Of a stretch of DNA of 64,000 nucleotides, positions 34,314-43,883 are shown in pieces; position 1 is the first letter of the stretch; each line of letters starts with the position of its first letter. Origin of the DNA: Sphingobacterium rhinopitheci (lineage in GTDB: Bacteria > Bacteroidota > Bacteroidia > Sphingobacteriales > Sphingobacteriaceae); NCBI RefSeq assembly GCF_022627575.1, contig NZ_JADEYQ010000010.1, positions 1 through 64,000 of the forward strand, read 5' to 3'. The notes below the pieces were generated by a model. It had not been told where the DNA came from. It was given only the letters and a program-made list of their open reading frames with translations, and did not search any database. A program made the translations under genes and the position numbers.

Positions 34314-34353
34314 GTAACTCGCTAATTGTTATGGGGTTATTTTAGCGAGTTAC
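34314..34353. terminator. Terminator between adh and lipocalin genes
   Basis: GTAACTCGCTAA (34314-34325) pairs with TTAGCGAGTTAC (34342-34353) between convergent genes. Confidence 0.8.
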
Positions 34354-34355
34354 TT

Positions 34356-34889
34356 TTAATCATGTTCCGTCCAGGTTAGATTTTCAATCGTGTAACCTGA
34401 TTTTTTAGCGTAGTCTAAATACTTAGTTTTTATTTCTGGAGGTATTGTTTTCGTTCGTGATAGAATCCACAGGTAATTTAAATTCTCTCCAAAGATAAGG
34501 GCATGTTGATAATTTTCGTCAATATGCATAATGTTGTATCCGGAATAAAAAGGTCCAAAAAAAGATACTTTTAAGGCGCCAATATTTTCAGTTTTGGCAA
34601 ATTTAGCTTTACCAATAGATGTTTTTATTTTGTCCGTGTATATGTGCTGTCCTTGGTTTATAACTTTGATAGTGCCATTATTATTTAAGCAATATTTAGC
34701 AACGACATTTTTTAAATTTTTCTCCCAAAAAAAATCTAGCCTAGCTATTTCGTGCCATCTCCCTAGATATTTATTTATATTAAAATTGTTAACCACAGGG
34801 AGAATACTTCTTGTCGGCTTCAATAAGTTATAAAGCACAGTGCCTGCAGCAGATGCTGTTAATAACATTAACGTTCTTTTTTTATTCAT
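34356..34889 (-). CDS. Lipocalin family protein (Blc-like)
   Basis: 177 aa with an N-terminal hydrophobic signal or anchor (residues 5-26) and a single lipocalin barrel: FNINKYLGRWHEIARLDFFWEKNL (the G-x-W motif), IKVINQGQ, KVSFFGPFYSGYNIMHID, YLWILSRTKTI and a C-terminal helix. The order is that of bacterial lipocalin Blc, an outer-membrane lipid-binding protein. Blc is normally a lipoprotein; here no lipobox cysteine is present, so it may be membrane-anchored by its N terminus or secreted. Confidence 0.85.
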   Translation of the reverse strand: MNKKRTLMLLTASAAGTVLYNLLKPTRSILPVVNNFNINKYLGRWHEIARLDFFWEKNLKNVVAKYCLNNNGTIKVINQGQHIYTDKIKTSIGKAKFAKTENIGALKVSFFGPFYSGYNIMHIDENYQHALIFGENLNYLWILSRTKTIPPEIKTKYLDYAKKSGYTIENLTWTEHD

Positions 34890-34971
34890 AATTGTAAAGG
34901 TTTTGTAGATATAGAATTTTATATATACAATTATTTGGCCATTTTTTTAGCTTTGTAAAAAAAAGATAGTA

Positions 34972-35433
34972 TTGTATTCAAAAGAAGAAGTAAAAAGATT
35001 GAAAGAACAGTTTTGGACATCTTTCGGTCAATATATGTCAGCGATCCCTTCTGCTGACATGGAGAAGGTTAATTGGGTGAACTATAAAACAGGTGTAAAG
35101 CATTTATCCTTTAAGATGGATGCTACCAACAAGGCGGCCTATGTCATGATTGAATTAACACATCCTGATGACAGTATGCGCGAATTGATGTACGCTCAAT
35201 TTGTAGAATACAAAAATATTTTACACGCTAATATAGATGAAGAGTGGGAGTGGGACGAGGTTTACTATGATAGCGCCGGGAAGAAAACTTCTCGTATCTC
35301 TGTAGAATTAGCTAAAGTTTCCGTTTTTAAAACAGAGGATTGGCCTACATTGATTTCTTTTTTTAAACCCCGAATTATTGCGTTGGATGAATTTTGGTCC
35401 ACCGCTAAATATGCATTTGATATTTTTAAATAA
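34972..35433 (+). CDS. DUF4268 domain protein
   Basis: 153 aa from a TTG codon; the first ATG in frame (M23) would cut off the conserved start (..YSKEEVKRLKEQFWTSFGQYM), so TTG is preferred. A single DUF4268 domain of the restriction-endonuclease-like type: WVNYKTGVKHLSFKMDA, EEWEWDEVYYD, TEDWPTLISFFKPRIIALDEFW. Such proteins often occur as stand-alone cytosolic proteins in Bacteroidota; nuclease activity has not been shown. It lies 5 nt before the S1/P1 nuclease gene. Confidence 0.8.
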   Translation: MYSKEEVKRLKEQFWTSFGQYMSAIPSADMEKVNWVNYKTGVKHLSFKMDATNKAAYVMIELTHPDDSMRELMYAQFVEYKNILHANIDEEWEWDEVYYDSAGKKTSRISVELAKVSVFKTEDWPTLISFFKPRIIALDEFWSTAKYAFDIFK

Positions 35434-35438
35434 TATAT

Positions 35439-36242
35439 ATGAAAACTAGAATTAGTGTTTTAGGTGTATGTGTTTTGTTGTTCCTTGTCGGACAAGTGCA
35501 ACGTGCGCATGCTTGGGGCATGATTGGTCATCGTGTGATTGCCGAAATTGCAGAAAATCATTTAAACAAGAAAGCTAAAAAGAACATCCAAAAGTTAATT
35601 GGTGATCAAAAGCTTGCGTACTGGGCGAATTGGGCTGACTTTATTAAATCTGATCCCAATCCAGAATTAAATTCCACGGGGGCATGGCACTTTGTTAATG
35701 CAAGTCCAAATTTGACTTTCGAGGAGTTCAATAAAGAATTGCAAGCTTCTTCGGATAACAATCTGTACAAAGCATATAATCGTATTAAAGCGGAAGCTAA
35801 AAGTAAACAAACTGTTGATCTAGTGGAGAAACAAGAACAATTGTACTTTATATTGCATTTGTTTGCTGATGCACACCAACCGATGCACGTAGGTCGTGCT
35901 GACGATTTAGGTGGGAACAAAATTCCTGTTGTATTTTTTGGTCGCAAATCAAATATTCACCGTGTTTGGGATAGTGATTTAGTAGATAATGACAATTATG
36001 GTTATACAGAATATGCGCGTCTGTTGGATATTTACAAGCCAAAAGAATATAGTAAATATCTGGTTTCTTTTGAACAAGCATTGTATGAATCACACCAGTT
36101 AGCAAATAAAATATATGATGGTATTGAGCCAAATGCAGAGCTTTCATACAAATATATATACGAGTACAAATATTTGATGGAAGAGGCACTTTATAAAGCT
36201 GGTATTCGTTTAGCAGCAGAATTAAATGAAATATACGGTTAA
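35439..36242 (+). CDS. S1/P1-type zinc nuclease, secreted
   Basis: 267 aa. The signal peptide is cleaved after AHA-25, leaving W26 as the new N terminus, which in P1/S1 nucleases ligates zinc through its backbone. Other zinc ligands follow: H in GHRVIAEIAE, D of WADFIKSD, HFVN, H in FILHLFADAHQPMHVGRADDLGGNKI and HRVWDSDLV. The enzyme family cleaves single-stranded DNA and RNA and 3'-phosphates; a periplasmic or extracellular nucleic-acid scavenging role is likely. Close behind the DUF4268 gene, so probably cotranscribed. Confidence 0.92.
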   Translation: MKTRISVLGVCVLLFLVGQVQRAHAWGMIGHRVIAEIAENHLNKKAKKNIQKLIGDQKLAYWANWADFIKSDPNPELNSTGAWHFVNASPNLTFEEFNKELQASSDNNLYKAYNRIKAEAKSKQTVDLVEKQEQLYFILHLFADAHQPMHVGRADDLGGNKIPVVFFGRKSNIHRVWDSDLVDNDNYGYTEYARLLDIYKPKEYSKYLVSFEQALYESHQLANKIYDGIEPNAELSYKYIYEYKYLMEEALYKAGIRLAAELNEIYG

Positions 36243-36246
36243 TCGA

Positions 36247-36786
36247 TTATTTTAATAGATTCATTAACGATAAGCCAACAACGATTTCATTAGGGTTTAA
36301 TATTCCATTTTTGCGGTGAGCATAATCCACATGCAACAATCGGTAATTGACCCAGCCTATATTTTTAAACCCTACTGTGCGTTCATAGTAGGGTTTACTA
36401 TTTGCAGTAGCCAATAAATGATAACCAATATTGGTATGCCAATTTAGTAACCTTAAGAACGGGATTTATGGCGTAAATAGCCCTGAAAATCATGCTCTGT
36501 ATGTATTTCTAAATATGATTTATTGGTACTGACGACGCTCTTTGCGGCGATATGCCTAAGATTGCCATTAAAATGTGTATAGTATATAAAAGAGATCATA
36601 TTTCTTATAATGCTATCTGCAGGGTTTCAAGCTAAATTAATAGTGACTTCTTCGATTTTCATTTCTTGCGGTGTCAAAGAGATATTCAAATATTTGGGTG
36701 TTATAGCTTTGGTACATATTATTTTTTTACTGCTATAACCCAAACTTTTGAAAGTAATAACTGTATAATTCGATTCATGTATTTAT
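36247..36786 (-). pseudogene. Decayed DUF5686/carboxypeptidase-regulatory-like outer-membrane gene
   Basis: Leftward reading frames encode pieces in the right order for DUF5686 proteins: a carboxypeptidase-regulatory-like end (YTVITFKSLGYSSKK, LTPQEMKIEEVTI), NPADSIIRNMI, then after a large internal deletion LEIHTEHDFQGYL, IPFLRLLNWHTNIGYHLL, PYYERTVGFKNIGWVNYR, VDYAH and the stop at 36247. An in-frame TGA (36627-36629) and a frame shift near 36463-36476 break it. Full members are around 800 residues; less than a quarter remains. Confidence 0.7.
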
Positions 36787-37105
36787 GGTTAATTAAGCAT
36801 AATAAAACTACCTTTTTATTTGATAGACATAATGTTAAGTAGAGATAAATGGTTTAGTTATTAGCTATAGGTTTAATGGTGTTTTTTGTTTTATGGATTT
36901 CATCCTAATCAAGGAGATTAGTTCTGGCCGTTGGTTTATTATAATAAACAAAAATAGCTGCCTTTTCTCCTGGCTACCCACCGAAATAGGCTACTGCGCG
37001 TACACGAATTGTAAGTCTGAAATTTGAAGGTTGTATTTTGAAGACATATTAATCTTATTTTTATTCGAGAAATATCACAGAAACTGTTAAATAGTAACAA
37101 TTTCC
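36787..37105. other. Upstream region of guaA, nothing recognised
   Basis: About 320 bases, AT-rich, with no coding frame, riboswitch or hairpin that I can support. No purine or guanidine aptamer pattern is seen before guaA. Confidence 0.4.
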
Positions 37106-37138
37106 TTTCTCAGATTTCATCCGTAAATTGTACCTTTG
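37106..37138 (+). promoter_or_regulatory. guaA promoter (TTTC-N21-TACCTTTG)
   Basis: TACCTTTG at 37131-37138 is a full match to the -7 element, with TTTC at 37106-37109 as a near -33 match. The ATG of guaA is only 5 nt downstream, so the transcript probably starts at or next to the start codon. Confidence 0.65.
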
Positions 37139-37142
37139 TGCT

Positions 37143-38693
37143 ATGTCTGAAAAAATAATTATCCTAGATTTCGGTTCACAATATACGCAGTTGATTGCAC
37201 GTCGTGTACGTGAACTTAATGTGTACTGTGAAATACATCCATTTAATAAAGTCCCTGAATTAGATGATACAGTAAAAGGTGTTATCTTATCTGGTAGCCC
37301 ATATTCTGTGCGTCAAGAAGATGCGCCGCAAATTGATTTCCAAAGTATACAAGCACGTTTCCCTTTATTGGGCGTTTGTTATGGAGCGCAATACATAGCA
37401 CAAAAAAGTGGAGGTGAAGTATTACCTTCAGAAATTCGTGAGTATGGTAGAGCAAATCTTCAATTCGTTGATGACACAAATATCTTATTAAAAGGTGTGC
37501 CAACGCAATCTCAGGTGTGGATGTCGCATGGAGATACGATTAAAGAAGTACCTTCAAACTTCACTATTATTTCGAGTACGGACAAAGTACGCGTTGCAGC
37601 ATACCATGTACAAGGGACACAAACTTGGGGAATTCAATTTCACCCAGAGGTGACACACAGTACTGATGGTCAGGTTTTAATCAAGAATTTTGTGGTAGAT
37701 ATTTGTGGCTGCTCACAAGACTGGACATCTGAGTCTTTCGTTGAAACGACTGTTGCAGACCTTAAAGAACAAATAGGTAATGACCATGTGATTATGGCTT
37801 TATCTGGTGGTGTCGATTCTACCGTTGCTGCAATATTATTGCACCATGCTATCGGTGAGCGTTTGCACTGTTTCTTTGTTGATCATGGCTTATTACGTAA
37901 GGATGAATTCGAACAGGTATTGGATTCGTACAAACATATGGGATTAAACATCAAAGGCGTAAATGCTAAAGAATTGTTTTTCGCTAAATTAGAAGGTGTA
38001 AGTGAGCCCGAAGCTAAGCGTAAGATTATTGGTGGTGCATTTATAGATGTTTTTGATCAAGCATCCAAAGATATTCAAAATGAATTACCTGCAGGAGCGG
38101 AAGTGAAATGGTTAGGTCAAGGTACTATATATCCTGATATTATCGAGTCCGTATCTGTTAAAGGTCCTTCAGCGACTATTAAATCTCACCACAATGTAGG
38201 TGGTCTTCCTGATTATATGAAATTGAAGGTTGTAGAGCCTTTAAAAACATTATTCAAAGATGAGGTGCGTCGTGTTGGTAAAACTTTAGATATAGATCCT
38301 AATATCTTAAATCGTCATCCTTTCCCAGGTCCTGGATTAGGAATTCGAGTTTTGGGTGATATCACAGAAGATAAGGTACGCATTTTGCAAGAAGCAGATG
38401 AAATATATATCCGTAACTTAAAAGAGTCTGGCTGGTATGATAAAGTATGGCAAGCAGGAACAATATTTTTACCTGTACAATCGGTAGGTGTAATGGGTGA
38501 TGAGCGTACGTATGAGCATGTAGTAGCCTTGCGTGCGGTAGGTTCATTGGACGGTATGACTGCAGATTGGATTCATTTGCCTTATGAATTATTAGCTAAG
38601 ATTTCAAATGAAATAATCAATCATGTCAAAGGAATCAACAGAGTTGTATACGACATCAGTTCTAAACCACCAGCAACCATTGAGTGGGAATAA
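37143..38693 (+). CDS. guaA: GMP synthase (glutamine-hydrolysing)
   Basis: 516 aa from ATG 37143; a TTG five codons earlier lies within the promoter element and is not a start. N-terminal class I glutamine amidotransferase with nucleophile C79 (GVCYGAQ) and H/E in [11 protein letters not shown] pyrophosphatase domain with the P-loop SGGVDST from S221; C-terminal dimerization domain with [14 protein letters not shown] and ending KPPATIEWE. Converts XMP, glutamine and ATP to GMP. Length and ends match the family. Confidence 0.98.
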   Translation: MSEKIIILDFGSQYTQLIARRVRELNVYCEIHPFNKVPELDDTVKGVILSGSPYSVRQEDAPQIDFQSIQARFPLLGVCYGAQYIAQKSGGEVLPSEIREYGRANLQFVDDTNILLKGVPTQSQVWMSHGDTIKEVPSNFTIISSTDKVRVAAYHVQGTQTWGIQFHPEVTHSTDGQVLIKNFVVDICGCSQDWTSESFVETTVADLKEQIGNDHVIMALSGGVDSTVAAILLHHAIGERLHCFFVDHGLLRKDEFEQVLDSYKHMGLNIKGVNAKELFFAKLEGVSEPEAKRKIIGGAFIDVFDQASKDIQNELPAGAEVKWLGQGTIYPDIIESVSVKGPSATIKSHHNVGGLPDYMKLKVVEPLKTLFKDEVRRVGKTLDIDPNILNRHPFPGPGLGIRVLGDITEDKVRILQEADEIYIRNLKESGWYDKVWQAGTIFLPVQSVGVMGDERTYEHVVALRAVGSLDGMTADWIHLPYELLAKISNEIINHVKGINRVVYDISSKPPATIEWE

Positions 38694-38700
38694 GATTTTG

Positions 38701-39936
38701 ATGAATAAAAGGAATTTATTTTTTGCATTAACAGTAGCTTTAGGTGTAGCATCATGTACACCTAAAGTTTCTGTATTACGCTCACCTGACCACACTGCAG
38801 TAAATACCGTTGCAGAGGAAAAATCAGAAGCTTCAAATACTGCTGCAACGAATGCTAATAAAGACAATAAATTCAATCAGCGGAATATCGCTTTGCTATT
38901 ACCTTTTCAATTGAATCAAGTAGCAGTAGGTACTTTAGACGATAAAGATGTCAAAAGATCGGCATTAGCATTGGATTTTTACCAAGGTTTTGAGTTGGGG
39001 TTAGAGCAATTGGCAAAAAAAGGTGCTAGTTTTAATTTGGATGTGTTAGATACGCGCGATAATGTTACGCATGTTGCTAAATTAGGAACTTCTGCTAAGG
39101 TTAATAATGCTTCTATCGTAATTGGGCCAGTTTATCCGCAGGAGATTAAATCTTTTGGTGCTTCATTTACAGATAAAGCAGTATTGCAAATCAATCCTTT
39201 GTCGGCAGCGATGCCTTCCGAATATAATCTACCCAATTTAGTATCTATTACGCCGCCGATAAAGTCCCATGCCAATGCTATAGCAGCTAAAGTAGCGAAA
39301 GAGTTTGGACCAGGGGATGTTATTATTATTTACAATACAGCTAATCCGGATAGTCGACAATTCCTTACGGGAATGGTTGCTGCTATCAAGCAAGCGAAGA
39401 GTACGGTAAATGTAGTATCAGTATCCACTATAGCACAGTTGAATGAGAATTTGAAACTGGGAGGTATTAATTATGTTATTGCTGGAACAACGGACAAAAC
39501 ACAATTAAATAGCTTAATTGATAATCTGACAAGTAAATATTTGGAAAATTTTTATGCTATTAATTTATTTGGACATCCCCTTTGGGATAGATATGATTTT
39601 AGTAGCTATGCTGATTTTGCAAATCTAAATCCCCTTATTACCAGTGAGAGCAATTTGCGTACTTGGTCTGCAGCTGTGAAATCATTTAGAGAAGATTATA
39701 ATTCTAGTTTTGGCGTTAAGCCATCTGATGCTTCTTATAAAGGTTATGATGCGGCTATTTATTTTGGTGGATTAGTGAATAAGTATGGTGCCGGAAATAT
39801 AGCGGACAAACTGACTAAAGAGCCATTTACTGGTATTTTTAGTGCTTATAAATTCAAACATAATGATACTTGGGGATTTGCTAATGAATCGGTATTTTTT
39901 AAGATCTACCGCAATGGCAGTTTTCAATTACAATAA
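38701..39936 (+). CDS. Lipoprotein with periplasmic-binding-protein fold (LpoA/YraM-like)
   Basis: 411 aa from ATG 38701, 7 nt after guaA. Signal with lipobox VASC (about C20), a Ser/Thr/Asn-rich linker, then a type 1 periplasmic binding fold from about residue 60: IALLLPFQLNQ, LALDFYQGFELGLEQLAKKG, VIGPVYPQEIKSF, VLQINPLSA. This is the LpoA-type or amino-acid ABC receptor-like domain that in Bacteroidota often follows guaA, in other genomes fused to LysM repeats. No LysM domain is visible here. Possibly an activator or scaffold in cell-wall synthesis; ligand unknown. Confidence 0.78.
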   Translation: MNKRNLFFALTVALGVASCTPKVSVLRSPDHTAVNTVAEEKSEASNTAATNANKDNKFNQRNIALLLPFQLNQVAVGTLDDKDVKRSALALDFYQGFELGLEQLAKKGASFNLDVLDTRDNVTHVAKLGTSAKVNNASIVIGPVYPQEIKSFGASFTDKAVLQINPLSAAMPSEYNLPNLVSITPPIKSHANAIAAKVAKEFGPGDVIIIYNTANPDSRQFLTGMVAAIKQAKSTVNVVSVSTIAQLNENLKLGGINYVIAGTTDKTQLNSLIDNLTSKYLENFYAINLFGHPLWDRYDFSSYADFANLNPLITSESNLRTWSAAVKSFREDYNSSFGVKPSDASYKGYDAAIYFGGLVNKYGAGNIADKLTKEPFTGIFSAYKFKHNDTWGFANESVFFKIYRNGSFQLQ

Positions 39937-39940
39937 TTAT

Positions 39941-41116
39941 ATGGAAATAAACGAAAGACGTGTTCACCAACAGATAAGAAATTTTGAAAAAGCTTTGAAT
40001 GGCTACAACCATGACGAGCCTCTTTCTAGGTATCTTACACGATTCTTTAAAGAAAATAAACAAATGGGGTCATCTGATAGAAGGATGACCTCTCGTTTTT
40101 GTTATAATTATTTTAGACTAGGTAATAGTCTTAATAATCATAATATCTTAGATCGTTTGGCTTTTGCTGAATATTTATGTGAAGAAAATTCACCATTGGT
40201 GCATGTATTAAAGCCAGAATTAGCCGATTCTTTGCAAAATGAATTGAGTGATAAAATTAATACACTTACAGCGACATATGGTTTTAATATAAAGGATGTA
40301 TTTCCTTTGGTTGATCATATATCTACTGAAGTCGCAATTGATGACTTTTTAAAAAGTCATTTTGTACAACCTGATTTATTTATCCGTATCAAGCGTGGTA
40401 AAGAAAAATTAGTACATAGTATTTTTAAGGACCATGATATCCCTTTTACAATTATATCAACGCAAACTTTAGCGCTGCCCAATGGTACTAATCTGCAAAA
40501 GGTAGCGAATCTCGAAGGAATGTATGAAGTGCAGGATTTATCCTCGCAAAAGACCATTGACTATATCAACGCTGCTGAAAAGCAAAGCTGGTGGGATGCT
40601 TGTGCAGCTTCTGGCGGAAAAGCATTAATGTTATTGGATAAATACCCACAGGTAAATCTTCTTGTTTCTGATATACGGATGTCTATTTTGCGAAATTTGG
40701 ATGAGCGCTTCGAAAAAGCACGTATTGTAACGCCGTATCGTAAAAAGATATTGGATTTATCACTACCTGTAGACGATACCATGAAAGATGAAAAGTTTGA
40801 TGGTATCATACTGGATGCGCCATGTTCAGGATCTGGAACTTGGGGGCGTACGCCGGAAATGATTCAACAATTTAGTGCTGATAAATTACAATCATTTACT
40901 TCTTTACAAAAGGATATTTCCGCTAATGCTATTCCTTTCCTTAAAAATGGAGGTACATTAGTATATATTACGTGTTCGGTATATAAGGATGAAAATGAGG
41001 ACGTCGTAGATTATTTGTTGAATAATTTTAACCTTCGCTTAGAAAAAATGAATACCATAAATGGATATGATAATAAAGCGGACAGTATGTTTGCTGCCCA
41101 CTTTATTAAAGTATAA
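39941..41116 (+). CDS. RsmB/NOP-type RNA (cytosine-5) methyltransferase
   Basis: 391 aa from ATG 39941, 4 nt after the previous stop. An N-terminal NusB-like helical region (about 1-130) is followed by the Rossmann methyltransferase: DLSSQKTIDYI, WWDACAASGGKALMLLD (SAM motif I), motif IV DAPCSGSG with C295, and motif VI TCSVY with nucleophile C345. This two-cysteine arrangement is that of m5C RNA methyltransferases; rRNA is the likely substrate. It ends 4 nt from the convergent usp gene. Confidence 0.88.
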   Translation: MEINERRVHQQIRNFEKALNGYNHDEPLSRYLTRFFKENKQMGSSDRRMTSRFCYNYFRLGNSLNNHNILDRLAFAEYLCEENSPLVHVLKPELADSLQNELSDKINTLTATYGFNIKDVFPLVDHISTEVAIDDFLKSHFVQPDLFIRIKRGKEKLVHSIFKDHDIPFTIISTQTLALPNGTNLQKVANLEGMYEVQDLSSQKTIDYINAAEKQSWWDACAASGGKALMLLDKYPQVNLLVSDIRMSILRNLDERFEKARIVTPYRKKILDLSLPVDDTMKDEKFDGIILDAPCSGSGTWGRTPEMIQQFSADKLQSFTSLQKDISANAIPFLKNGGTLVYITCSVYKDENEDVVDYLLNNFNLRLEKMNTINGYDNKADSMFAAHFIKV

Positions 41117-41120
41117 TTTG

Positions 41121-41591
41121 TTATTGCTCAACTTTGGTCGGTACAATTAGTACCGGACAAGTTGATTTTCTAGTTACAGATTCAGAAACTGAACCTGATA
41201 TAAAGTGGTCGAAGCCTGTTCTTCCGTGCGTGCCCATTATGATAAGATCAGCATTCCATTCACTAGCATAGGAAAGTATCTCTTGTTTTATAGTGCCAAT
41301 TTTAGTGATAATGGAAACGTGCCCCACTTCAGGAAATGATTTACTAAATTTTGCGATAAAGTTCTCCGCAATAGCTTGTTCAACATCAACTAACTCAGGT
41401 ACTACCACACTTGTTTGTCCTAATACAGGGTCGAATCCTAGCTGATCGGGAGGAACGGGTGGGACAATTGTTAGCAAAGTTATGGATGTTTCTTTATTTA
41501 GGTTAAGGGCCTTCGCATATTCTATTACTTTTTGAGATAAATCTGATTCTTCAATTGTAATTAAAATACGTTGAAATTTTGGGTTACTCAT
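41121..41591 (-). CDS. Universal stress protein (UspA family)
   Basis: 156 aa from the ATG at 41591; a longer frame begins 23 codons upstream but starts with unrelated residues. One Usp domain: RILITIEESDLSQKVIEYAKALN at the start and the ATP-binding G-2x-G-9x-G-S/T motif as GTHGRTGFDHFISGSVSESV near the C terminus. Probably binds ATP; role in stress tolerance inferred from family. Divergent from the NlpC/P60 gene, with a short shared promoter region. Confidence 0.92.
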   Translation of the reverse strand: MSNPKFQRILITIEESDLSQKVIEYAKALNLNKETSITLLTIVPPVPPDQLGFDPVLGQTSVVVPELVDVEQAIAENFIAKFSKSFPEVGHVSIITKIGTIKQEILSYASEWNADLIIMGTHGRTGFDHFISGSVSESVTRKSTCPVLIVPTKVEQ

Positions 41592-41663
41592 GTTTTTTAT
41601 TTTTAAAAAATTATCTTCGTTATTGTATAACAAACTATAGATATTATTTGTTTTAGTCATTTT

Positions 41664-42413
41664 ATGAAAATCGCAGCTAGTAATTTAAGTATTGTGCCAT
41701 TTCGAGCAGAAGCCTCACACCGTAGTGAGATGGTTTCGCAAGTATTATTCGGTGAAGTTTTCGAAATTTTGCAAGAGGATGTAGATTTTGTGAAGGTAAG
41801 ATTGCTATCTGTAAATTATGAAGGATGGATTCAGCGCAATCAATTTGGTAGTGTCATCGATAAAGAACAAGATACGACGATGATTGTCGGTATCCATGGC
41901 GCAACGGCTGTATCAGTTAAGCACCGTGTCAATCTAGTACATGGTACTGTGATTACAGGGGATACAATGCGTATCGGCGAAGAAGTTTTTACCATTGAAG
42001 GTGACTTAAGAAAGGTATCCTTAGCAGATTTCGATACGGAATTTGAATATTTGGTATCTCATTATAATAATTCCCCTTATTTGTGGGGAGGACGTACGAT
42101 ATACGGCATTGATTGTTCGGGTTTCTCTCAAATCGTATACCGTCATTTTGGAATTTCCTTGCCACGTGATGCTTGGCAGCAAGCTGAAAAAGGTGAGGTC
42201 GTGGATTTTCAGTCTGAAATAAGAAAAGGTGATTTAGCTTTTTTTGATAATGAAGCAGGGAAAATTACACACGTAGGGGTAATGATCAATAATGAAACCA
42301 TTATACATGCGTCGGGAAGAATACGCGTCGATAAGATGGATAATGAAGGTATTTTTAATGCCGAACTTAATAAATATACGCATCGATTGCGTATTGTAAA
42401 ACGATATATTTAA
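41664..42413 (+). CDS. NlpC/P60 cysteine peptidase with SH3 domains
   Basis: 249 aa. Two SH3-like segments (about 1-60 and 70-118) precede an NlpC/P60 domain with catalytic C151 (YGIDCSGF), H203 (THVGV) and H215 (IIHASGR). The order matches YkfC-type gamma-D-glutamyl-L-diamino acid endopeptidases (dipeptidyl-peptidase VI), which digest cell-wall peptides. There is no signal peptide, so it probably recycles muropeptides in the cytoplasm. Confidence 0.88.
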   Translation: MKIAASNLSIVPFRAEASHRSEMVSQVLFGEVFEILQEDVDFVKVRLLSVNYEGWIQRNQFGSVIDKEQDTTMIVGIHGATAVSVKHRVNLVHGTVITGDTMRIGEEVFTIEGDLRKVSLADFDTEFEYLVSHYNNSPYLWGGRTIYGIDCSGFSQIVYRHFGISLPRDAWQQAEKGEVVDFQSEIRKGDLAFFDNEAGKITHVGVMINNETIIHASGRIRVDKMDNEGIFNAELNKYTHRLRIVKRYI

Positions 42414-42428
42414 TATAATTATAGTATT

Positions 42429-43418
42429 TTGAAAGCAGAAAATCCTTTTTATTATTTACCTAGTTCACAATTGTTTCCGATTGATGGGCCACTGGCAGGT
42501 TTGGATATAGCAAACAGTTTGACAGCTAAATTAAAAATAGCTAAAGAATACACTATTAATAATTCTCATGAGGAAGCACTTTCTGTGTATAATGAATTGA
42601 TTGAAGAGTTTCCTAATTATCCTTTTTTGTATGCCTGCAGGAGTATCCTGAAGACAAGAATTGAAGAAGAAGAAGGTGCATTCTATGATTATCAAGTAGC
42701 CAAGCGCTTAGATTTTAACTACCACAATGCATTGGAATGGATCAATAATGCAGGGGAGATGGTAGAATCCGAAGAACTCCAAGAATTGATAGCTAATGAA
42801 AAGCAAGAGGAACAGTATTACATCAATCGCGCTACTTTATTTGTTCAGCATTTTGAATATCAAAAAGCCATTGATGATTTTACAAAGGCCTATTCATTAG
42901 GCAATAACCCTATAGTCCTTGTGTCCCGTGGCGCAGTAAATATGCGTATGGTAAAATACAATCAAGCATTATCTGATTTTAATGACGCTTTAAAGCAGGA
43001 TAATTCTTTGATGCAGGGCTATATTTTTAGAGCTAAACTATTGGCTGCAATTCAGGAATTTGAATTGGCAGACATGGATTTTAATAAAGCTATTGAATTG
43101 TCCGATGGGGATGCTAATGTTTATGAAGAAAGAGCGCAATTTTATGAATTAAGAGAAATTTGGGATTTAGCAATAGCAGATTATACAACGGTCATAGAAT
43201 TGAATCCTGAAGACTTTTATGTGTATGTATTGAGAGCAGATCTATACGAGAAATCAAATCTTCCACAGAAAGCCTTAGAGGATTATAATCGCGCTATAGA
43301 ATTGAATCCTTATTATTCGGATTTGTATCAATACCGTGGAGATATACGCCAATCTTTGGGTGATGAGCATGGTGCAAAAGAAGACTACGCTAAGTTTGAA
43401 GAATTAGAAGAAGAATAA
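42429..43418 (+). CDS. Tetratricopeptide-repeat protein
   Basis: 329 aa from a TTG codon 15 nt after the previous stop; no ATG is available nearby in frame. At least six TPR units (about 38-70, 115-150, 150-183, 184-217, 218-251, 252-285, 286-319), seen as repeats of A...D...A..L.P. No signal peptide and no catalytic domain: a cytosolic protein-interaction scaffold. It lies in a co-oriented run from the NlpC/P60 gene to the serine hydrolase. Confidence 0.8.
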   Translation: MKAENPFYYLPSSQLFPIDGPLAGLDIANSLTAKLKIAKEYTINNSHEEALSVYNELIEEFPNYPFLYACRSILKTRIEEEEGAFYDYQVAKRLDFNYHNALEWINNAGEMVESEELQELIANEKQEEQYYINRATLFVQHFEYQKAIDDFTKAYSLGNNPIVLVSRGAVNMRMVKYNQALSDFNDALKQDNSLMQGYIFRAKLLAAIQEFELADMDFNKAIELSDGDANVYEERAQFYELREIWDLAIADYTTVIELNPEDFYVYVLRADLYEKSNLPQKALEDYNRAIELNPYYSDLYQYRGDIRQSLGDEHGAKEDYAKFEELEEE

Positions 43419-43447
43419 ATAATACGCTTGTATATACTGTTGATACT

Positions 43448-43882
43448 ATGTCTAAATCAAATAGTTATTTAAAAAAAATTAAAGACCTTGCTGCCAAAAA
43501 TCTTCAGGAAGGAGAATTGTTCTTAGCGGAGAATGCCCTAAAAGATGACGTCATAGTACTACCTTCGGGTTTACAGTATGAAATCATCGTCGCAGGCGAT
43601 GGCAAAATTCCTACAGCAAAGGATAAAGTCCTCTGTCATTACGCCGGATATCTGCTGAATGCTGAGGTATTTGACTCTTCTTATAAGCGTAAAAAACCAG
43701 AATCTTTTAGGGTTAATGAATTGATAAAAGGATGGCAAATTGCATTGCAATTGATGCCTGTTGGAAGCAAGTGGAAATTATTTATTCCACCGACATTGGC
43801 TTATGGATTTGAAGCTTTGACTCCTACAAGCGGCGGAAATTGCACCTTAATCTTTGAAATGGAATTGATCTCAATTTTATAA
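43448..43882 (+). CDS. FKBP-type peptidyl-prolyl isomerase
   Basis: 144 aa. Short N-terminal helix (residues 8-35) as in the FkpA/FklB dimer family, then an FKBP domain: LPSGLQYEIIVAGDG, VLCHYAGYLLNAEVFDSSYKRKKPESFRVNELIKGWQIALQLMPVGSKWKLFIPPTLAYG, ending GGNCTLIFEMELISI. The FDSS, VIxGW-type and IPP..AYG active-site residues are present. No signal peptide, so probably cytosolic. One base separates it from the next gene. Confidence 0.88.
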   Translation: MSKSNSYLKKIKDLAAKNLQEGELFLAENALKDDVIVLPSGLQYEIIVAGDGKIPTAKDKVLCHYAGYLLNAEVFDSSYKRKKPESFRVNELIKGWQIALQLMPVGSKWKLFIPPTLAYGFEALTPTSGGNCTLIFEMELISIL

Positions 43883-43883
43883 T

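Noticed and set aside
36366-36397. TAAACCCTACT..AGTAGGGTTTA hairpin as a terminator
   Set aside because: No T-tract follows and it lies inside the DUF5686 remnant, where it encodes part of a recognisable segment.
36787-37142. Purine or guanidine riboswitch before guaA
   Set aside because: No aptamer-like conserved core and the promoter sits directly at the start codon, leaving no leader.
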